A DNA stretch of 64,000 nt from Candidatus Villigracilis saccharophilus. GTDB lineage: Bacteria > Chloroflexota > Anaerolineae > Anaerolineales > Villigracilaceae. Each line of letters starts with the position of its first letter. The first letter of the stretch is position 1. A program made the translations under genes and the position numbers. The notes below the pieces were generated by a model that saw only the letters and a program-made list of their open reading frames with translations, was not told the origin of the DNA and ran no database searches. Below, piece by piece: positions 17,826-27,511 of the stretch. The stretch spans positions 1 through 64,000 of the forward strand of contig JADJNA010000017.1 in assembly GCA_016709305.1 (NCBI GenBank). Reading direction: 5' to 3'.

Positions 17826-19061
17826 TTAGTGATGATCGGATTGTGGATCAGAAGGGCGGCGACGAGGTAGCGAAAGCAAGGTCAAGCCAGAGACACTGAT
17901 CAGCCCAATGATGAGTCCTCCGATCCAGATCGCACGTGGTGCGATTGCATCGTTTAGGAATCCGCCAATTAATGGGGCTAACATGCGCGCAAGACCCCAT
18001 CCAAGCCAGTAAACACTCATATATCTTCCGCGTAAGTTGGCCGGGGCAATGTCCGCAACATATTTACTGGCGGTAGGAACAACGACCAGTTCGCCAAAGG
18101 TCAGGATGACCATACTCAACCAGAAGCCATTAAATCCGCTCATCAAAGCCACAGAGCCAACTCCCAAGGCGTAGATCAACATTCCAAGGGCTGTAACAGG
18201 CAGGGTTTTGTAATGACGCGTGAGTTGTGTGACCGGGTATTGAATCACAACACACATCAGCGCATTCGTGGTGGGGATCCAGCCGTATAAATTTTCAGGG
18301 ATGCCGAAGTTGGTATTGGTGTAGACCGGCATTAGGATCCACAGGATGCTTGGAGCGATCAAGCCGATACTGGTGAGTGATACAAATAAGACATATCCCT
18401 TGTCGCGAAAAACTTGTGCGTATCCATCCCGGCCTTTAGCCTGTTGGCCGATCATTTGAGTTGCAGATACCTTTTGCTTTTCCAGGGTCTCACGCGCCAG
18501 AAAGAAAAGAAGCAGACTATAGATCAGGTAGCCGATTGCGGCACCATAGAAGGCAAGGTTGTAGGAGCTGGCTGCGAGGAAGCCGCCAACTGCCGGGCCG
18601 AGCGCGAAGGCCGCGTTGTTTGCAATGCGGCTGACCGCGTACGCATCCGTCCGTTTTTCTGATGGGATCATATCTGCGAGCATGGCATCTGCGCCGACCT
18701 GATAAAGCGGATTGGAAAGCCCAACCAGGATCATCAAGATCACAAATTGCGGGTATGTCTCTGCCCGCATCAAGAAAAAGTATACGATACCGCTAAGGGT
18801 AAGGCTGAAATTCATCACCACTTTACGGCCGACCTTGTCTGCCAGTGTGCCTGCCAGAAATGATGAAAGCAGCCCGGTGCCGGCGTTGATCGAAATGAGC
18901 GTCGCCACAGTGCTTAATGGCATGTTCAACTTTGCGCTTGCATAGATCAGCAGGAAGGGCCAGATCATGCTTCCGCCGGCGGTGCTGATGACCACTCCTG
19001 CGATCATCACCCAATATTGTTGTGGATATTCGTTGTATAGATTTTTGACTTTTTGCAACAT
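17826..19061 (-). CDS. MFS transporter
   Basis: 411 residues with about 12 hydrophobic segments. The loop between segments 2 and 3 has the MFS signature GTLADKVGRKVVM. WGLARMLAPLIGG and LLSLPRRRP are near the C-terminus. It resembles drug-efflux-type carriers but the substrate cannot be inferred. The start is preceded by a -10 box only 6 bases upstream rather than by a Shine-Dalgarno. Confidence 0.85.
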   Translation of the reverse strand: MLQKVKNLYNEYPQQYWVMIAGVVISTAGGSMIWPFLLIYASAKLNMPLSTVATLISINAGTGLLSSFLAGTLADKVGRKVVMNFSLTLSGIVYFFLMRAETYPQFVILMILVGLSNPLYQVGADAMLADMIPSEKRTDAYAVSRIANNAAFALGPAVGGFLAASSYNLAFYGAAIGYLIYSLLLFFLARETLEKQKVSATQMIGQQAKGRDGYAQVFRDKGYVLFVSLTSIGLIAPSILWILMPVYTNTNFGIPENLYGWIPTTNALMCVVIQYPVTQLTRHYKTLPVTALGMLIYALGVGSVALMSGFNGFWLSMVILTFGELVVVPTASKYVADIAPANLRGRYMSVYWLGWGLARMLAPLIGGFLNDAIAPRAIWIGGLIIGLISVSGLTLLSLPRRRPSDPQSDHH

Positions 19062-19067
19062 GGAATG

Positions 19068-19073
19068 ATTGTA
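19068..19073 (-). promoter_or_regulatory. -10 box of a leaderless-type promoter
   Basis: Minus-strand TACAAT ends 6 bases before the MFS start at 19061, with no Shine-Dalgarno. Confidence 0.5.
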
Positions 19074-19076
19074 TCA

Positions 19077-19118
19077 AAGAGCATTCTGTGAAACTTGAGT
19101 TTCAGACAGAATGCTCTT
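19077..19118. terminator. Hairpin between DUF4342 gene and MFS gene
   Basis: Perfect 13-base arms (19077-19089 and 19106-19118) with an inner GAAACT/AGTTTC extension. It follows the DUF4342 gene on the minus strand and partly abuts the MFS promoter. Confidence 0.7.
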
Positions 19119-19164
19119 GGGGAATTTTTTGCTTGTGAAGGATTATCTTCTTCTAGAAAATCTG

Positions 19165-19415
19165 CTATTCGGTTTTTTCCACGACCACGGTCGCTTCCGT
19201 GAGCAGGGCGGCGATGGCGCCGACAGCCGCAAGGGTAGGCGCGAGCAGAACTCCTACCACTCCGATTGACAAGGGAATCTCCATCACTGTTTTCCCGTCC
19301 TTGTCTTTGATAATGATGCGGCGAATATTGCCTTCATGGAAAAGCTGTTTGATTTTGCGATCAATTCCTCGCCGCTGATACGAAATTCCTCTGAGTGGAC
19401 TTTTTCATCGGACAT
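19165..19415 (-). pseudogene. DUF4342-type small protein, one base short
   Basis: From the ATG at 19415 the frame reads MSDEKVHSEEFRISGEELIAK, then derails. Adding one A in the A4 run at 19353-19356 restores a full 83-residue protein that continues with LFHEGNIRRIIIKDKDGKT and IGVVGVLLAPTLAAVGAIAA, the usual DUF4342 layout of a short polar N-terminus and one hydrophobic segment. SD AAGGAG precedes it. The lesion sits in a homopolymer and the rest is perfectly conserved, so a consensus error is the simplest explanation. Confidence 0.75.
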
Positions 19416-19427
19416 GTGAAGCTCCTT

Positions 19428-20000
19428 TTATGTAAACCATTTTTCATCAAGCGCAGGCCATTCATCAGATTGCTCTGCGCGTTCATCCCAATTTTCCTTG
19501 CCGCTCCATTCCTCGATCTTGATTGCGTATACTGAGGTGGCGCGTAATTCCTTGTCTGTGATCTCACGGTATTCCTTGCCGGCAGTCATGCCTGGAAAAT
19601 ACTTGGAAATCAAACAATATAATAGTTTTTTCGCTTCTTCAGGATCGGTCACCACTCTGGCGGTCCCAAAGAGGATGACGCTTCGATATTGCAGCGAGAA
19701 TTCAAGCGCCACATTGGATGGAAGCATTCTGCCCAATTCGCTCGCTTCCATGCTGATCTTTGGGTTGCTCTCGATATTTGAACGGACTCTTCCCGTAATA
19801 TTGGAGTGAAAAACGACTTGATGGTTTTCTTCGTCATACCAAAAAGTTGTCGGGTTGAGGAAGGGCTGGTCATCCACGCTGGTGGCAAGGTGACCTGTCT
19901 GAGCTTTTATGAGAAACGCGCGTATCCAGGAGTCGTCCTTGCTTAGATGTGGTCTGCGTTGATACGCGGTGGGAGATTGATTTTTGTAATTGCGGGACAC
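19428..20000 (-). CDS. Pyridoxamine 5'-phosphate oxidase-like flavoprotein
   Basis: 190 residues with a split-barrel FMN-binding fold of the NimA/PPOX-like group: ALIKAQTGHLATSVDD-like opening (AFLIKAQTGHLATSV), PFLNPTTFWYDEENHQVVFH, then YRSVILFGTARVVTDPEEA. Such proteins bind flavin or F420, and some act on nitro compounds. The exact reaction is unknown. The start is a GTG preceded by AGGA. Confidence 0.75.
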   Translation of the reverse strand: MSRNYKNQSPTAYQRRPHLSKDDSWIRAFLIKAQTGHLATSVDDQPFLNPTTFWYDEENHQVVFHSNITGRVRSNIESNPKISMEASELGRMLPSNVALEFSLQYRSVILFGTARVVTDPEEAKKLLYCLISKYFPGMTAGKEYREITDKELRATSVYAIKIEEWSGKENWDERAEQSDEWPALDEKWFT

Positions 20001-20014
20001 GTTGTTTTATCCTG

Positions 20015-20596
20015 TTATTGATTGTCAACCAATAAATGCTTGTACCAGGCCCACTGTGCGATGTAACCAATGACCAGAGCGGCGCTCAAGATCAACCAAC
20101 TCCACCACATAATATCACCAAGTATTGTCAGAAGAAAATAAAGCGAAGTGGTGCTGGTGATGGCGCTCAATAATGCCACTTCAATAGCCATCAAGTTGGC
20201 AATGCTATAGGGCTTGTCTGTGGGAGGAAGGGTTCCCAATCTCCACTTAAAGGCTGGCTCGATTTCCTCATGCTGCTTGATGTAAAAATCCTTGATTTCA
20301 TTCATGGCTTCGACAGATTCATGCCATGCGGCTCGAAGACGCGCAAGTTGTGCCAGGGTCAAGGAGCCAAGGATCGTGAGTACAAAAAATAAACCTGAAA
20401 AAGCAGGAGATATGGTTCTTAGATTATCAGCTGAAAATAGCGCGCTAAGAATAGCCGCAACAAGAGAGCCGACTGTGACAAAATAGAACGAAGCGACCCG
20501 TGATCGGTCTTCATTTGCTTGAAAAACAGTATTCGCTATATAGTTGTATTCTGCTTTTAAGATTTCATCCGTATTGAGCTTTGGCTTTACTGGCAT
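20015..20596 (-). CDS. Four-helix membrane protein of unknown function
   Basis: 193 residues. The start is the ATG at 20596, set by GGAG eight bases upstream. A polar N-terminus (KAEYNYIANTVFQANEDRSR) is followed by two hydrophobic segments (about 40-65 and 68-90), a helical linker, then two more (about 130-155 and 160-180). I do not recognise a catalytic motif. The layout resembles small helical-bundle membrane proteins found in many bacteria, but no function is assigned. Confidence 0.7.
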   Translation of the reverse strand: MPVKPKLNTDEILKAEYNYIANTVFQANEDRSRVASFYFVTVGSLVAAILSALFSADNLRTISPAFSGLFFVLTILGSLTLAQLARLRAAWHESVEAMNEIKDFYIKQHEEIEPAFKWRLGTLPPTDKPYSIANLMAIEVALLSAITSTTSLYFLLTILGDIMWWSWLILSAALVIGYIAQWAWYKHLLVDNQ

Positions 20597-20645
20597 GTTG
20601 TATCTCCTGAATTGAAAATTCCAGATAATTATCGCACAAAAAGAC

Positions 20646-20676
20646 AAAAAAGCCCCGCGTCAACGGGACTTTTTTT
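20646..20676 (-). terminator. Intrinsic terminator after M29 aminopeptidase genes
   Basis: A GCCCCG/CGGGAC stem flanked by A and T runs (20646-20676). It ends the aminopeptidase transcript on the minus strand. Confidence 0.6.
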
Positions 20677-20696
20677 GACCTTCGGCAAATTACGGA

Positions 20697-21934
20697 CTAC
20701 ACCTCGAACGCCCATTCACCTTTGCGCATGATCGGTTCACGTGTGCCGTCTCTTTGAATTCCGTCAATATCCATGTGCTCCGATCCGATCATAAAATCGG
20801 TATGGATAAGGCTCTTATTGCCGCCTTGAGATTGAAAATCCTCGTCTGTCATGTCTATACCGTTCTCCAGGGTGTCGCGATATGCATTTCCAACCGCGAG
20901 GTGACATGAAGCGTTCTCATCAAACAAGGTGTTATAGAAAAGATGCCCGCGCTGACTGATCGGGGAACTGTTTGGCACAAGCGCAGCCTCACCCAAACGA
21001 CAGGCATTTTCATCAGTGTCAATCAGTTTGCGGAAATCTTCCCCGCCTTTTTTCGCGGTCACTTTAACTGCGCGCCCGTTTTCAAAAGTCAAACTAAAGT
21101 CTTCGATCATCGTCCCGGACAGATTGAGCGGGCGGGTGGCAGTGACGATCCCGTCTACGCGGTCCTTGTGCGGCAGGGTGAATACTTCTTCGGTTGGGAT
21201 GTTCACTGTGCAGGTGATCCCATTTTTGAATGAGGCTTCCGCGCCTTGCCATAGGTGCTTGTCGGGCAGTCCAACAGTCAAGTCTGTGCCTGGAGCCAGA
21301 TAATGCAGTGCGTCGTAATGTTTGACTGAAAGATAATCTTTGTATTTGGCTAATTTACTGGCGTGATTCTTCCACTCTTGGACTGGGTCTAACAGGTCAA
21401 TGCGGCAGGCGTTGAAGATAGCATCCCATAGTTTGGATTGTGCTTCATCTGTGAAATCCCCGGGAATACTTTTCTTGACCAGGCCGGCGAGGCTGTCGCG
21501 ACCACGCACCAATTGGACACATTCGCATATTTTCTAAGCGGTTCAAATTTTTGCGCGCGCGCTTTTCGTTCCCTCGCGATCAGTTCCGGGGCGATCCCAA
21601 AAAGCAGGTCTGGATCAGATGAAGCGACTGCCAGCTCAGCCTCACCGTTTTGGTAATGCTCTTCAAAGCGTGAGAATATCCAATTTGGGGTTTCGGTGAG
21701 TGATTCCGGGTCTGCATGTTCAAAGCGGATACGTGTCAGGCGTTCGTCCACCCATAAAACATCCACATATTTTGCGCCTGCCTTGTACGCGCTTTCTGTT
21801 ACTTTTCTAATAAAAGGTGCATCCTCAATGATCGCGCGAATTGATAGCTTCTGCCCTTTTCTTAAATTCAACCCAACTTTCACTACAACATCGGCATATT
21901 TTTCAAGCATTTTTTCAAATTCTTGGTTTTCCAT
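20697..21934 (-). pseudogene. M29 aminopeptidase, frameshifted copy
   Basis: Metallo-aminopeptidase of the AmpS/thermophilic type. The N-terminal frame runs from 21934 through NWCVVATASPAW and KVFPG. The C-terminal frame resumes with DFTDEAQSKLWDAIF and ends at 20697, together 412 residues. One missing G in the CCCC/GGGG run at 21458-21461 accounts for the break. Metal ligands are present: PTEEVF, RLGEAALV, GHLFYNTLFDENASCH and HTDFMIG. It is a tandem paralogue of the intact gene at 21999-23261. Confidence 0.85.
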
Positions 21935-21998
21935 AATTGCTCCTGCTGATGATCGTAAAAATACTTTTTATTCAAAGAGGCGAAAAGTGTTAGATTGG

Positions 21999-23261
21999 TT
22001 AGGGTTTAAAGGCCCATTCCCCTTTGCGCATCACGGGTTCTCTGGCGCCGTCTTGTTTGATGCCGTCAATGTCCATTGTAGGGGAACCGATCATAAAGTC
22101 AACATGATTTAAGCTGACGTTGCCGCCAGCGGCCGTAAATTCTTCGTCTGTCAACTCCGTTCCACCTGTTAGAGTGAAACGGTATGCCCGTCCGATCGCG
22201 ATGTGACAGGATGCGTTCTCGTCGTATAGCGTATTGTAGAAAAGATGTCCGCGCTGTGCTATGGGGGAACTGGCTGTGACGAGCGCAACTTCACCAAGAC
22301 GGTGTGAACCTTCATCCGTATCCACCAGTTTCTGCAAAACACTTTCGCCTTTCTGCGCGCTGACTTTTGTTATACGTCCTTTTTCAAAAGTGACCTGGAA
22401 ATCGTCTATCAATGTGCCGCCATAGCTCAATGGATATGTGGATTTTATGACGCCGTCGGCGCGGTTTCGATCTGGGAGAGTGAAGACTTCTTCGGTGGGC
22501 ATGTTGGCTGTGAAAGCTATGCCGTTTTGCGCAAGGGATTGGGCACTGACCCAAATATGTCCGTTTGGCAAACCAAGTGTAAAGTCGGTTCCGGGTGCTG
22601 AGTAGTGCAGGGCGTTATATTGTTTGGCCTGTAAATATTTTGCGCGTCCGCGTAGGTTAATGATATGTTCCTGCCAGGCAGCGATCGGATCAGGCTGGTT
22701 AATGCGGGTGGTCTCAAAGATCGCCTCCCACAATTTTTCCTGCGCTTTTTCAGGTGGAAGTTCTGGGAAAACCTTCTTCGCCCATCCTTCGCCTGCTGCT
22801 GCTACAACACACCAGTTGATCGCATTCGCGCTCACTTTTTCACTGACCCTGCTGAATTGCTGCAGATGGGTCTTTTGCATCATGCCCAGTATATCGGGGT
22901 CCAATCCACCCAGCAGGTCTGGGTCGGATCCTGTGATGGAGAGCAGTGCGTCGCCTTTCTCTACCATTCTCATGACAGCGTCTATTTGCCAGGTGGAATA
23001 CTCATCGAACGAATCGCGCGGCGCATATTGGGCGCGCAGGCGCAGCATTTCTTCATCACCCCAGATCACATCCACATATCTTGCGCCGACCCTATAAGCA
23101 GCTTTAGCAACTTCACGTACCAACGGAGCGAACTGATGCGGTACGCCGCGGGTGGCGGCTAAATTAATGATCAGCCGTTGCCCGGTGCGAATATTCAAGC
23201 CGACTCTGACTATGGCTTCGGCGTATTTCTCCAGCGATTCTTGATGCGATTTATTAGTCAT
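21999..23261 (-). CDS. M29 family aminopeptidase
   Basis: 420 residues, usual length. Family metal-ligand motifs in order: MPTEEVFTLPDRNRADG, HRLGEVALV, GHLFYNTLYDENASCHIA and NHVDFMIGSPTMDIDGI. Cytosolic two-metal aminopeptidase with broad N-terminal residue preference in characterised relatives. SD GAGG lies five bases before the ATG. It sits 64 bases upstream of a related copy, probably a duplication. Confidence 0.9.
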   Translation of the reverse strand: MTNKSHQESLEKYAEAIVRVGLNIRTGQRLIINLAATRGVPHQFAPLVREVAKAAYRVGARYVDVIWGDEEMLRLRAQYAPRDSFDEYSTWQIDAVMRMVEKGDALLSITGSDPDLLGGLDPDILGMMQKTHLQQFSRVSEKVSANAINWCVVAAAGEGWAKKVFPELPPEKAQEKLWEAIFETTRINQPDPIAAWQEHIINLRGRAKYLQAKQYNALHYSAPGTDFTLGLPNGHIWVSAQSLAQNGIAFTANMPTEEVFTLPDRNRADGVIKSTYPLSYGGTLIDDFQVTFEKGRITKVSAQKGESVLQKLVDTDEGSHRLGEVALVTASSPIAQRGHLFYNTLYDENASCHIAIGRAYRFTLTGGTELTDEEFTAAGGNVSLNHVDFMIGSPTMDIDGIKQDGAREPVMRKGEWAFKP

Positions 23262-23466
23262 ATGACCTCAAAGGTATGGGATTTTGCAAGTATAGCATGG
23301 ACAAGAATTATACGCCTTTAGCAGGATGAATAGCGGTCTTTCAAACCGTACTTTTGGTTTTCCGGCACACTCCAAGCAAGGTTCAAGGCAGATGGGTTTT
23401 CTTCTTGCCGCGTGACTTTCTTATAATGTTTGGGTATATACTGGTGAATAAATCATGGAGGCGTTC

Positions 23467-24597
23467 ATGCTTAGTATCGAAAAAGTGGATACCGATAACA
23501 AGAAGCAAGTGAAACGTTTTGTGGAACTACCATATCGAATTTACGCCGGCTGCGTGCAATGGGTTCCGCCTTTGAATATTGATGCATATAATCAATTAAA
23601 CAGAAAGAAGCACCCTTTTCACGAACATTCGGATGTGGAATTTTTCCTGGCTGTGCGTGATAACTCCGACATTGGGCGGATCGCAGTTATTGAAAATAAA
23701 CCTTTCAATAATTATCACCACACCCGAAAAGCCGATTTTTATCTGTTTGAATGCGAGAATGATAAGGAAGCTGCCGCCGCGTTATTTAACGTAGCGGCCG
23801 ATTGGGCAAAGACGCGCGGCCTGGATACAATTGTCGGCCCAAAAGGGATGGGTCCGCTCGATGGCTATGGAATTTTGACACTTGGCCATGTGCATCGTCA
23901 AACCATGACCATGCTCAACTATAACCATGCATATTATCAACAGCTTGTGGAGACGCAGGGATTTGAAAAGGAGGTGGATTTTGTTTCGTGTTATCTGCCA
24001 GCGGATAAATTCAAAATTCCTGAGCGTGTGGAGAAGATTGCGGAGCGCGTTATCCAGCGCGGACATCTGGAAGTAAAAAAATTCAAGAATAAAAAAGAAT
24101 TACTCTCCTGGGCAGATCGGATCGGGATAGCCTATAACAAGGCATTCGTCAATAACTGGGAATATTATCCACTGACGCAGCGCGAGATTGATTTTGTGAT
24201 AGAAAATATTATGACCATCGCAGACCATCGCTTGATCAAGATCATTACACATGGTGAGGATGTGGTTGGTTTTCTTTTTGCGTTTCATGATGTGTCTGCC
24301 GCGCTTCAACGTGCCAAAGGAGGATTATTTCCGCTGGGTCTGTTCGATATCCTGTCGGAAATGCGCCGGGCTAATACTGTTGCGGTTAATGGAATGGGGA
24401 TATTGCCTCAATATCAAGGTCATGGTGGCAATGCTTTGCTTTATTATGCGATGGGGAAAACCTTGCTTGAATTCCAGCAATTTGTCCATGTTGAAATGAC
24501 GCAGGTTGCAGAAACCGCTGAGCAAATGCGCGCGGACCTAAAGAATTTGAATGGCATTGAGTATAAAAATCATCGTGTTTATCGAAGGAAGATCTAA
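23467..24597 (+). CDS. GNAT-like acyltransferase
   Basis: 376 residues after choosing the ATG at 23467, which has GGAGG five bases upstream; an earlier in-frame ATG overlaps that site. N- and C-terminal regions look like two GNAT-type alpha/beta modules: VEFFLAVRDNSDIGRIAVIEN, a central GPKGMGPLDGYGILT, then AVNGMGILPQYQGHGGNALL, a plausible acetyl-CoA pyrophosphate loop (Q-x-x-G-x-G). Substrate unknown. A -10 TATAAT is present at 23422-23427. The downstream membrane-protein gene follows after 12 bases. Confidence 0.7.
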   Translation: MLSIEKVDTDNKKQVKRFVELPYRIYAGCVQWVPPLNIDAYNQLNRKKHPFHEHSDVEFFLAVRDNSDIGRIAVIENKPFNNYHHTRKADFYLFECENDKEAAAALFNVAADWAKTRGLDTIVGPKGMGPLDGYGILTLGHVHRQTMTMLNYNHAYYQQLVETQGFEKEVDFVSCYLPADKFKIPERVEKIAERVIQRGHLEVKKFKNKKELLSWADRIGIAYNKAFVNNWEYYPLTQREIDFVIENIMTIADHRLIKIITHGEDVVGFLFAFHDVSAALQRAKGGLFPLGLFDILSEMRRANTVAVNGMGILPQYQGHGGNALLYYAMGKTLLEFQQFVHVEMTQVAETAEQMRADLKNLNGIEYKNHRVYRRKI

Positions 24598-24609
24598 CAA
24601 GGAGTTTTG

Positions 24610-25134
24610 ATGCGGCATCCCCTCAGTTTTATTCCCCGCCATCTCAGGAAATCGCTCTTTTATTTTTTCTTTGCCACGACGATAGCGATCTTTGGAGTTT
24701 TTAGTCTCTTGGATCAGCCTCTGCGAACAGAAGCTGCGCCGCATGGCATCGTTTCTTTTGAACTGGCTGGACAGGTGAAATTTGCGCAAACCATTATCAA
24801 TTCCTGGGATGAAAATGCGCGCCTTTTCACTGCCTTTGGGTTGGGATTGGATTACCTTTTCATGCCGATGTATGCTATGGCCTTATCTTCTGGATTGTTA
24901 CTCGCGATCGGCCCTCAAAAAAACCGTTATAACGTTTTTGCTGCATGGATGGGGTGGGGTGCTCTGATTGCCCCATTGTTTGATGCAGTTGAGAATTACA
25001 TGCTTTGGCGTGAATTGACCGGAACTGTTGTTTCGCCATATCCTCAAATTGCAGCGATCTGCGCCACGATAAAATTTATGTTATTAGTCGCGGGACTTGT
25101 TACTGCTTTATCAGGGCGATTGTTCTCAAAATAA
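24610..25134 (+). CDS. Small membrane protein of unknown function
   Basis: 174 residues with four hydrophobic segments: about 15-35, then 75-100, 110-130 and 148-170. GGAG lies five bases before the ATG at 24610. It ends at a strong terminator and is probably co-transcribed with the GNAT protein. I recognise no domain. Confidence 0.6.
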   Translation: MRHPLSFIPRHLRKSLFYFFFATTIAIFGVFSLLDQPLRTEAAPHGIVSFELAGQVKFAQTIINSWDENARLFTAFGLGLDYLFMPMYAMALSSGLLLAIGPQKNRYNVFAAWMGWGALIAPLFDAVENYMLWRELTGTVVSPYPQIAAICATIKFMLLVAGLVTALSGRLFSK

Positions 25135-25146
25135 ATAACCATCAAT

Positions 25147-25188
25147 ACAAAAAGAAGTGGAGATTAACCTGCCTCCACTTCTTTTTGT
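25147..25188. terminator. Bidirectional terminator between convergent genes
   Basis: Perfect 16-base arms (25147-25162, 25173-25188) flanked by A/T runs. The right arm overlaps the last codons of the kinase gene on the minus strand. Confidence 0.85.
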
Positions 25189-27456
25189 ATCATGTCAAAT
25201 CTCAACGGTTCGCTCCTTCTTTCTTCCTCGCCTTCTGTCTTGCTAAGCGGCAGGATCACATGAAAATGACTACCCGGGAAGTTGATCTCATCATAACCGG
25301 GGCTTTCTACGAAAATACGTCCGCCATGCGCTTCGACGATTCCTTTTGAAAGTGCCAAACCCAAGCCTGCGCCGTTGCCCTTGAATCGGGATTTGCTTGA
25401 CGAGTGATTCCTCAATTCACCGGGCTGATAGAACTTGGTAAAGATGATCTCGCGGAAATTTGGGTCAACTCCAACACCCGTATCTGAAACAATTATCTCT
25501 AATGCGCCGTTGGGTAAGTTGGCGATCCCTGTGATATAGCGGCCGGTGACTGCGATTCTGCCATTATTTGGAGTGAACTTCCCAGCATTGCGGACAAGGT
25601 GGTGGAACAACTTTTTCAGCAAATTTGGATCTGCTTTTACATGCGGAAGGAGCGGCAGGTTAATTCTTACAGATTGCTTTCGATCCTTAAGCATGCCCGC
25701 CTGTTCAATACAAACTTCCTTTACTAACTGACTCACATCCACAGACTGGATGTGTAACTTTAAGGAACGCGCGTCAATTTCCGCGATGTCGAACATGGAA
25801 TCCATGACTTCATGCAAGCGGAGCGTACCTTCATGGATTCCGTTCATGGACTGTTTAAAGTTTGGGTCAAGATTGGGGTCTTCCAACAGCATTTCAGTGT
25901 ACCCTTTGATGATGGTCAGCGGGGTCCGTAACTCATGTGATGCAATGCTGATGAAATCAGATTTAGCCTGATCAATCCGCTGCAGGTCATTATTGTTCTT
26001 TTCAAGCGCGTGACGTGTTTGGCGCAGGTCGTAATTTAATCGCACCAAATTATCGACCAGTCGTGCGTTTTCCAGCGCGATCGCTGTCTGGCTGGCGTGT
26101 GACCCCAGGATCGTCAGATCTTCTTTTGAGTAACGGTTGCCGCTTAGTTTTGATCCGAATGCCAGGAGACCGATCCATTGTTTTTTGGCGAAAATCGGAA
26201 GGTATACCTCGGCTCGTAACTGGGAGAACCAGTTCTTCTCCAGGGGTGAGGCTGCTTGCATAGCCGGGAGCAGGTCAAGGTCGTATTGAAGAAGTGCTTT
26301 TTGTTCGCGGGTGAAGTAAGAGGCAATGACCCCGTTCTCATCCAACTCCACCGAAACGACCAATCTTTCTTCCGGGGTTCTTGCGGAGCGCAGGCGAAAG
26401 ACCCTGTGGCCATTGGCGTCATCACTTGCATCGACCAGGAAAAGGAACCCGCGGTCAATTTGCATCGCTTCCAAAATGATCCCGACTGCAACGCTCGCGA
26501 GTCGATCCATTTCAAGAATATTGCTGATACTTTCACTATACTCATGAATGGTGTGGCTGGTATCATACTGATCGCCCTTTACCCATTTATTTACATTGCG
26601 TGAGATCAAAGCCATGATCGGGGAGAAGAATAAGGCTACAAGCAATGCAATGGACGCGCCTGCTAGCAGGGGGCTGAAATTGGGTTCGTTCCCGAAAATT
26701 GCCTGTAATAATAAAAACCCGCCAACATAAAAACTGACGATGGTGAACGCGATCAGAATATAAACCATCACGCGCCGTACGATTTGTTTCAGATCGGGCA
26801 CATTATGTGTTCCGATGACATACGCCATCAATGCCGCTATGAGCAATCGTATGGGTTGACCTGTGATTTGAATGCCTGAGAAAAGAAGAATATCGTTCGT
26901 GAACATCAGAAAGATAATGGGCCACCAATAATTTAAACGATTACGAAATAATTGTTGACTCGCCTCCCTGTTCGCGTTTGCGATTGCTAGAATCAAGCTG
27001 ACAGAAAAGATCAGCCAGCCTAAAATTGACCAGGAGGTCCCAAGTCGTGAACGGTGAAAAATCAATTCTCCGTTTGTCCAAAGGACATCAGGTAATTGCA
27101 GGGCGTTGGTCAGTATCAGCGACAGGCCGAGCATTCCCAGCGCCCAAACAGCACCCCAGATCCACCACGCTTCACGTTTCAGGAAAGTTTGAAGCGCAAG
27201 GATAAGCACTGCCGCCAGTGTTAAGGCCAGGTAAGTTTGCACTTCCAAAAGGCTGCTGTGCCGTCTTTGCCGATTCCCCATTGCGCCATATCGCTTCGGC
27301 AATGTTCATGACCATTGCCAGCAGGGCGTAAAACGCCACAAGCCATGTTGCGGCTCCGTATCCTTCATCCCTGCGTTGTATCGCAAAAAATATGACAGGC
27401 AGGTAGAGTGCCGCTAGCAAAAGTAAAAAGATGAATTGCGCTAATGAATTATTCAT
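25164..27456 (-). CDS. Membrane sensor histidine kinase with GAF domain (frame change near N-terminus)
   Basis: The main frame (712 codons from 27302) has several transmembrane segments, a GAF domain (about 270-420), a coiled coil, HisKA with SHELRTPLTIIKGYTEML, and an HATPase with NAGKFTPNNG, SDTGVGV and GAGLGLALSKGIVEAHGG. A second frame starting at 27456 (MNNSLAQFIFLLLLAALYLP) supplies two more membrane segments and fuses naturally if one base is removed from the C4 run at 27276-27279. The intact protein is then about 763 residues. No response regulator is adjacent. It is convergent with the membrane-protein gene. Confidence 0.82.
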
Positions 27457-27499
27457 GGAGTACGGGAAAGATTTTACCCGAAAAAATTCGATAATAGGT

Positions 27500-27505
27500 T
27501 ATCAT
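27500..27505 (+). promoter_or_regulatory. -10 box of a leaderless-type promoter
   Basis: TATCAT ends 6 bases before the ATG at 27512, with no Shine-Dalgarno. Confidence 0.45.
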
Positions 27506-27511
27506 TGCTGC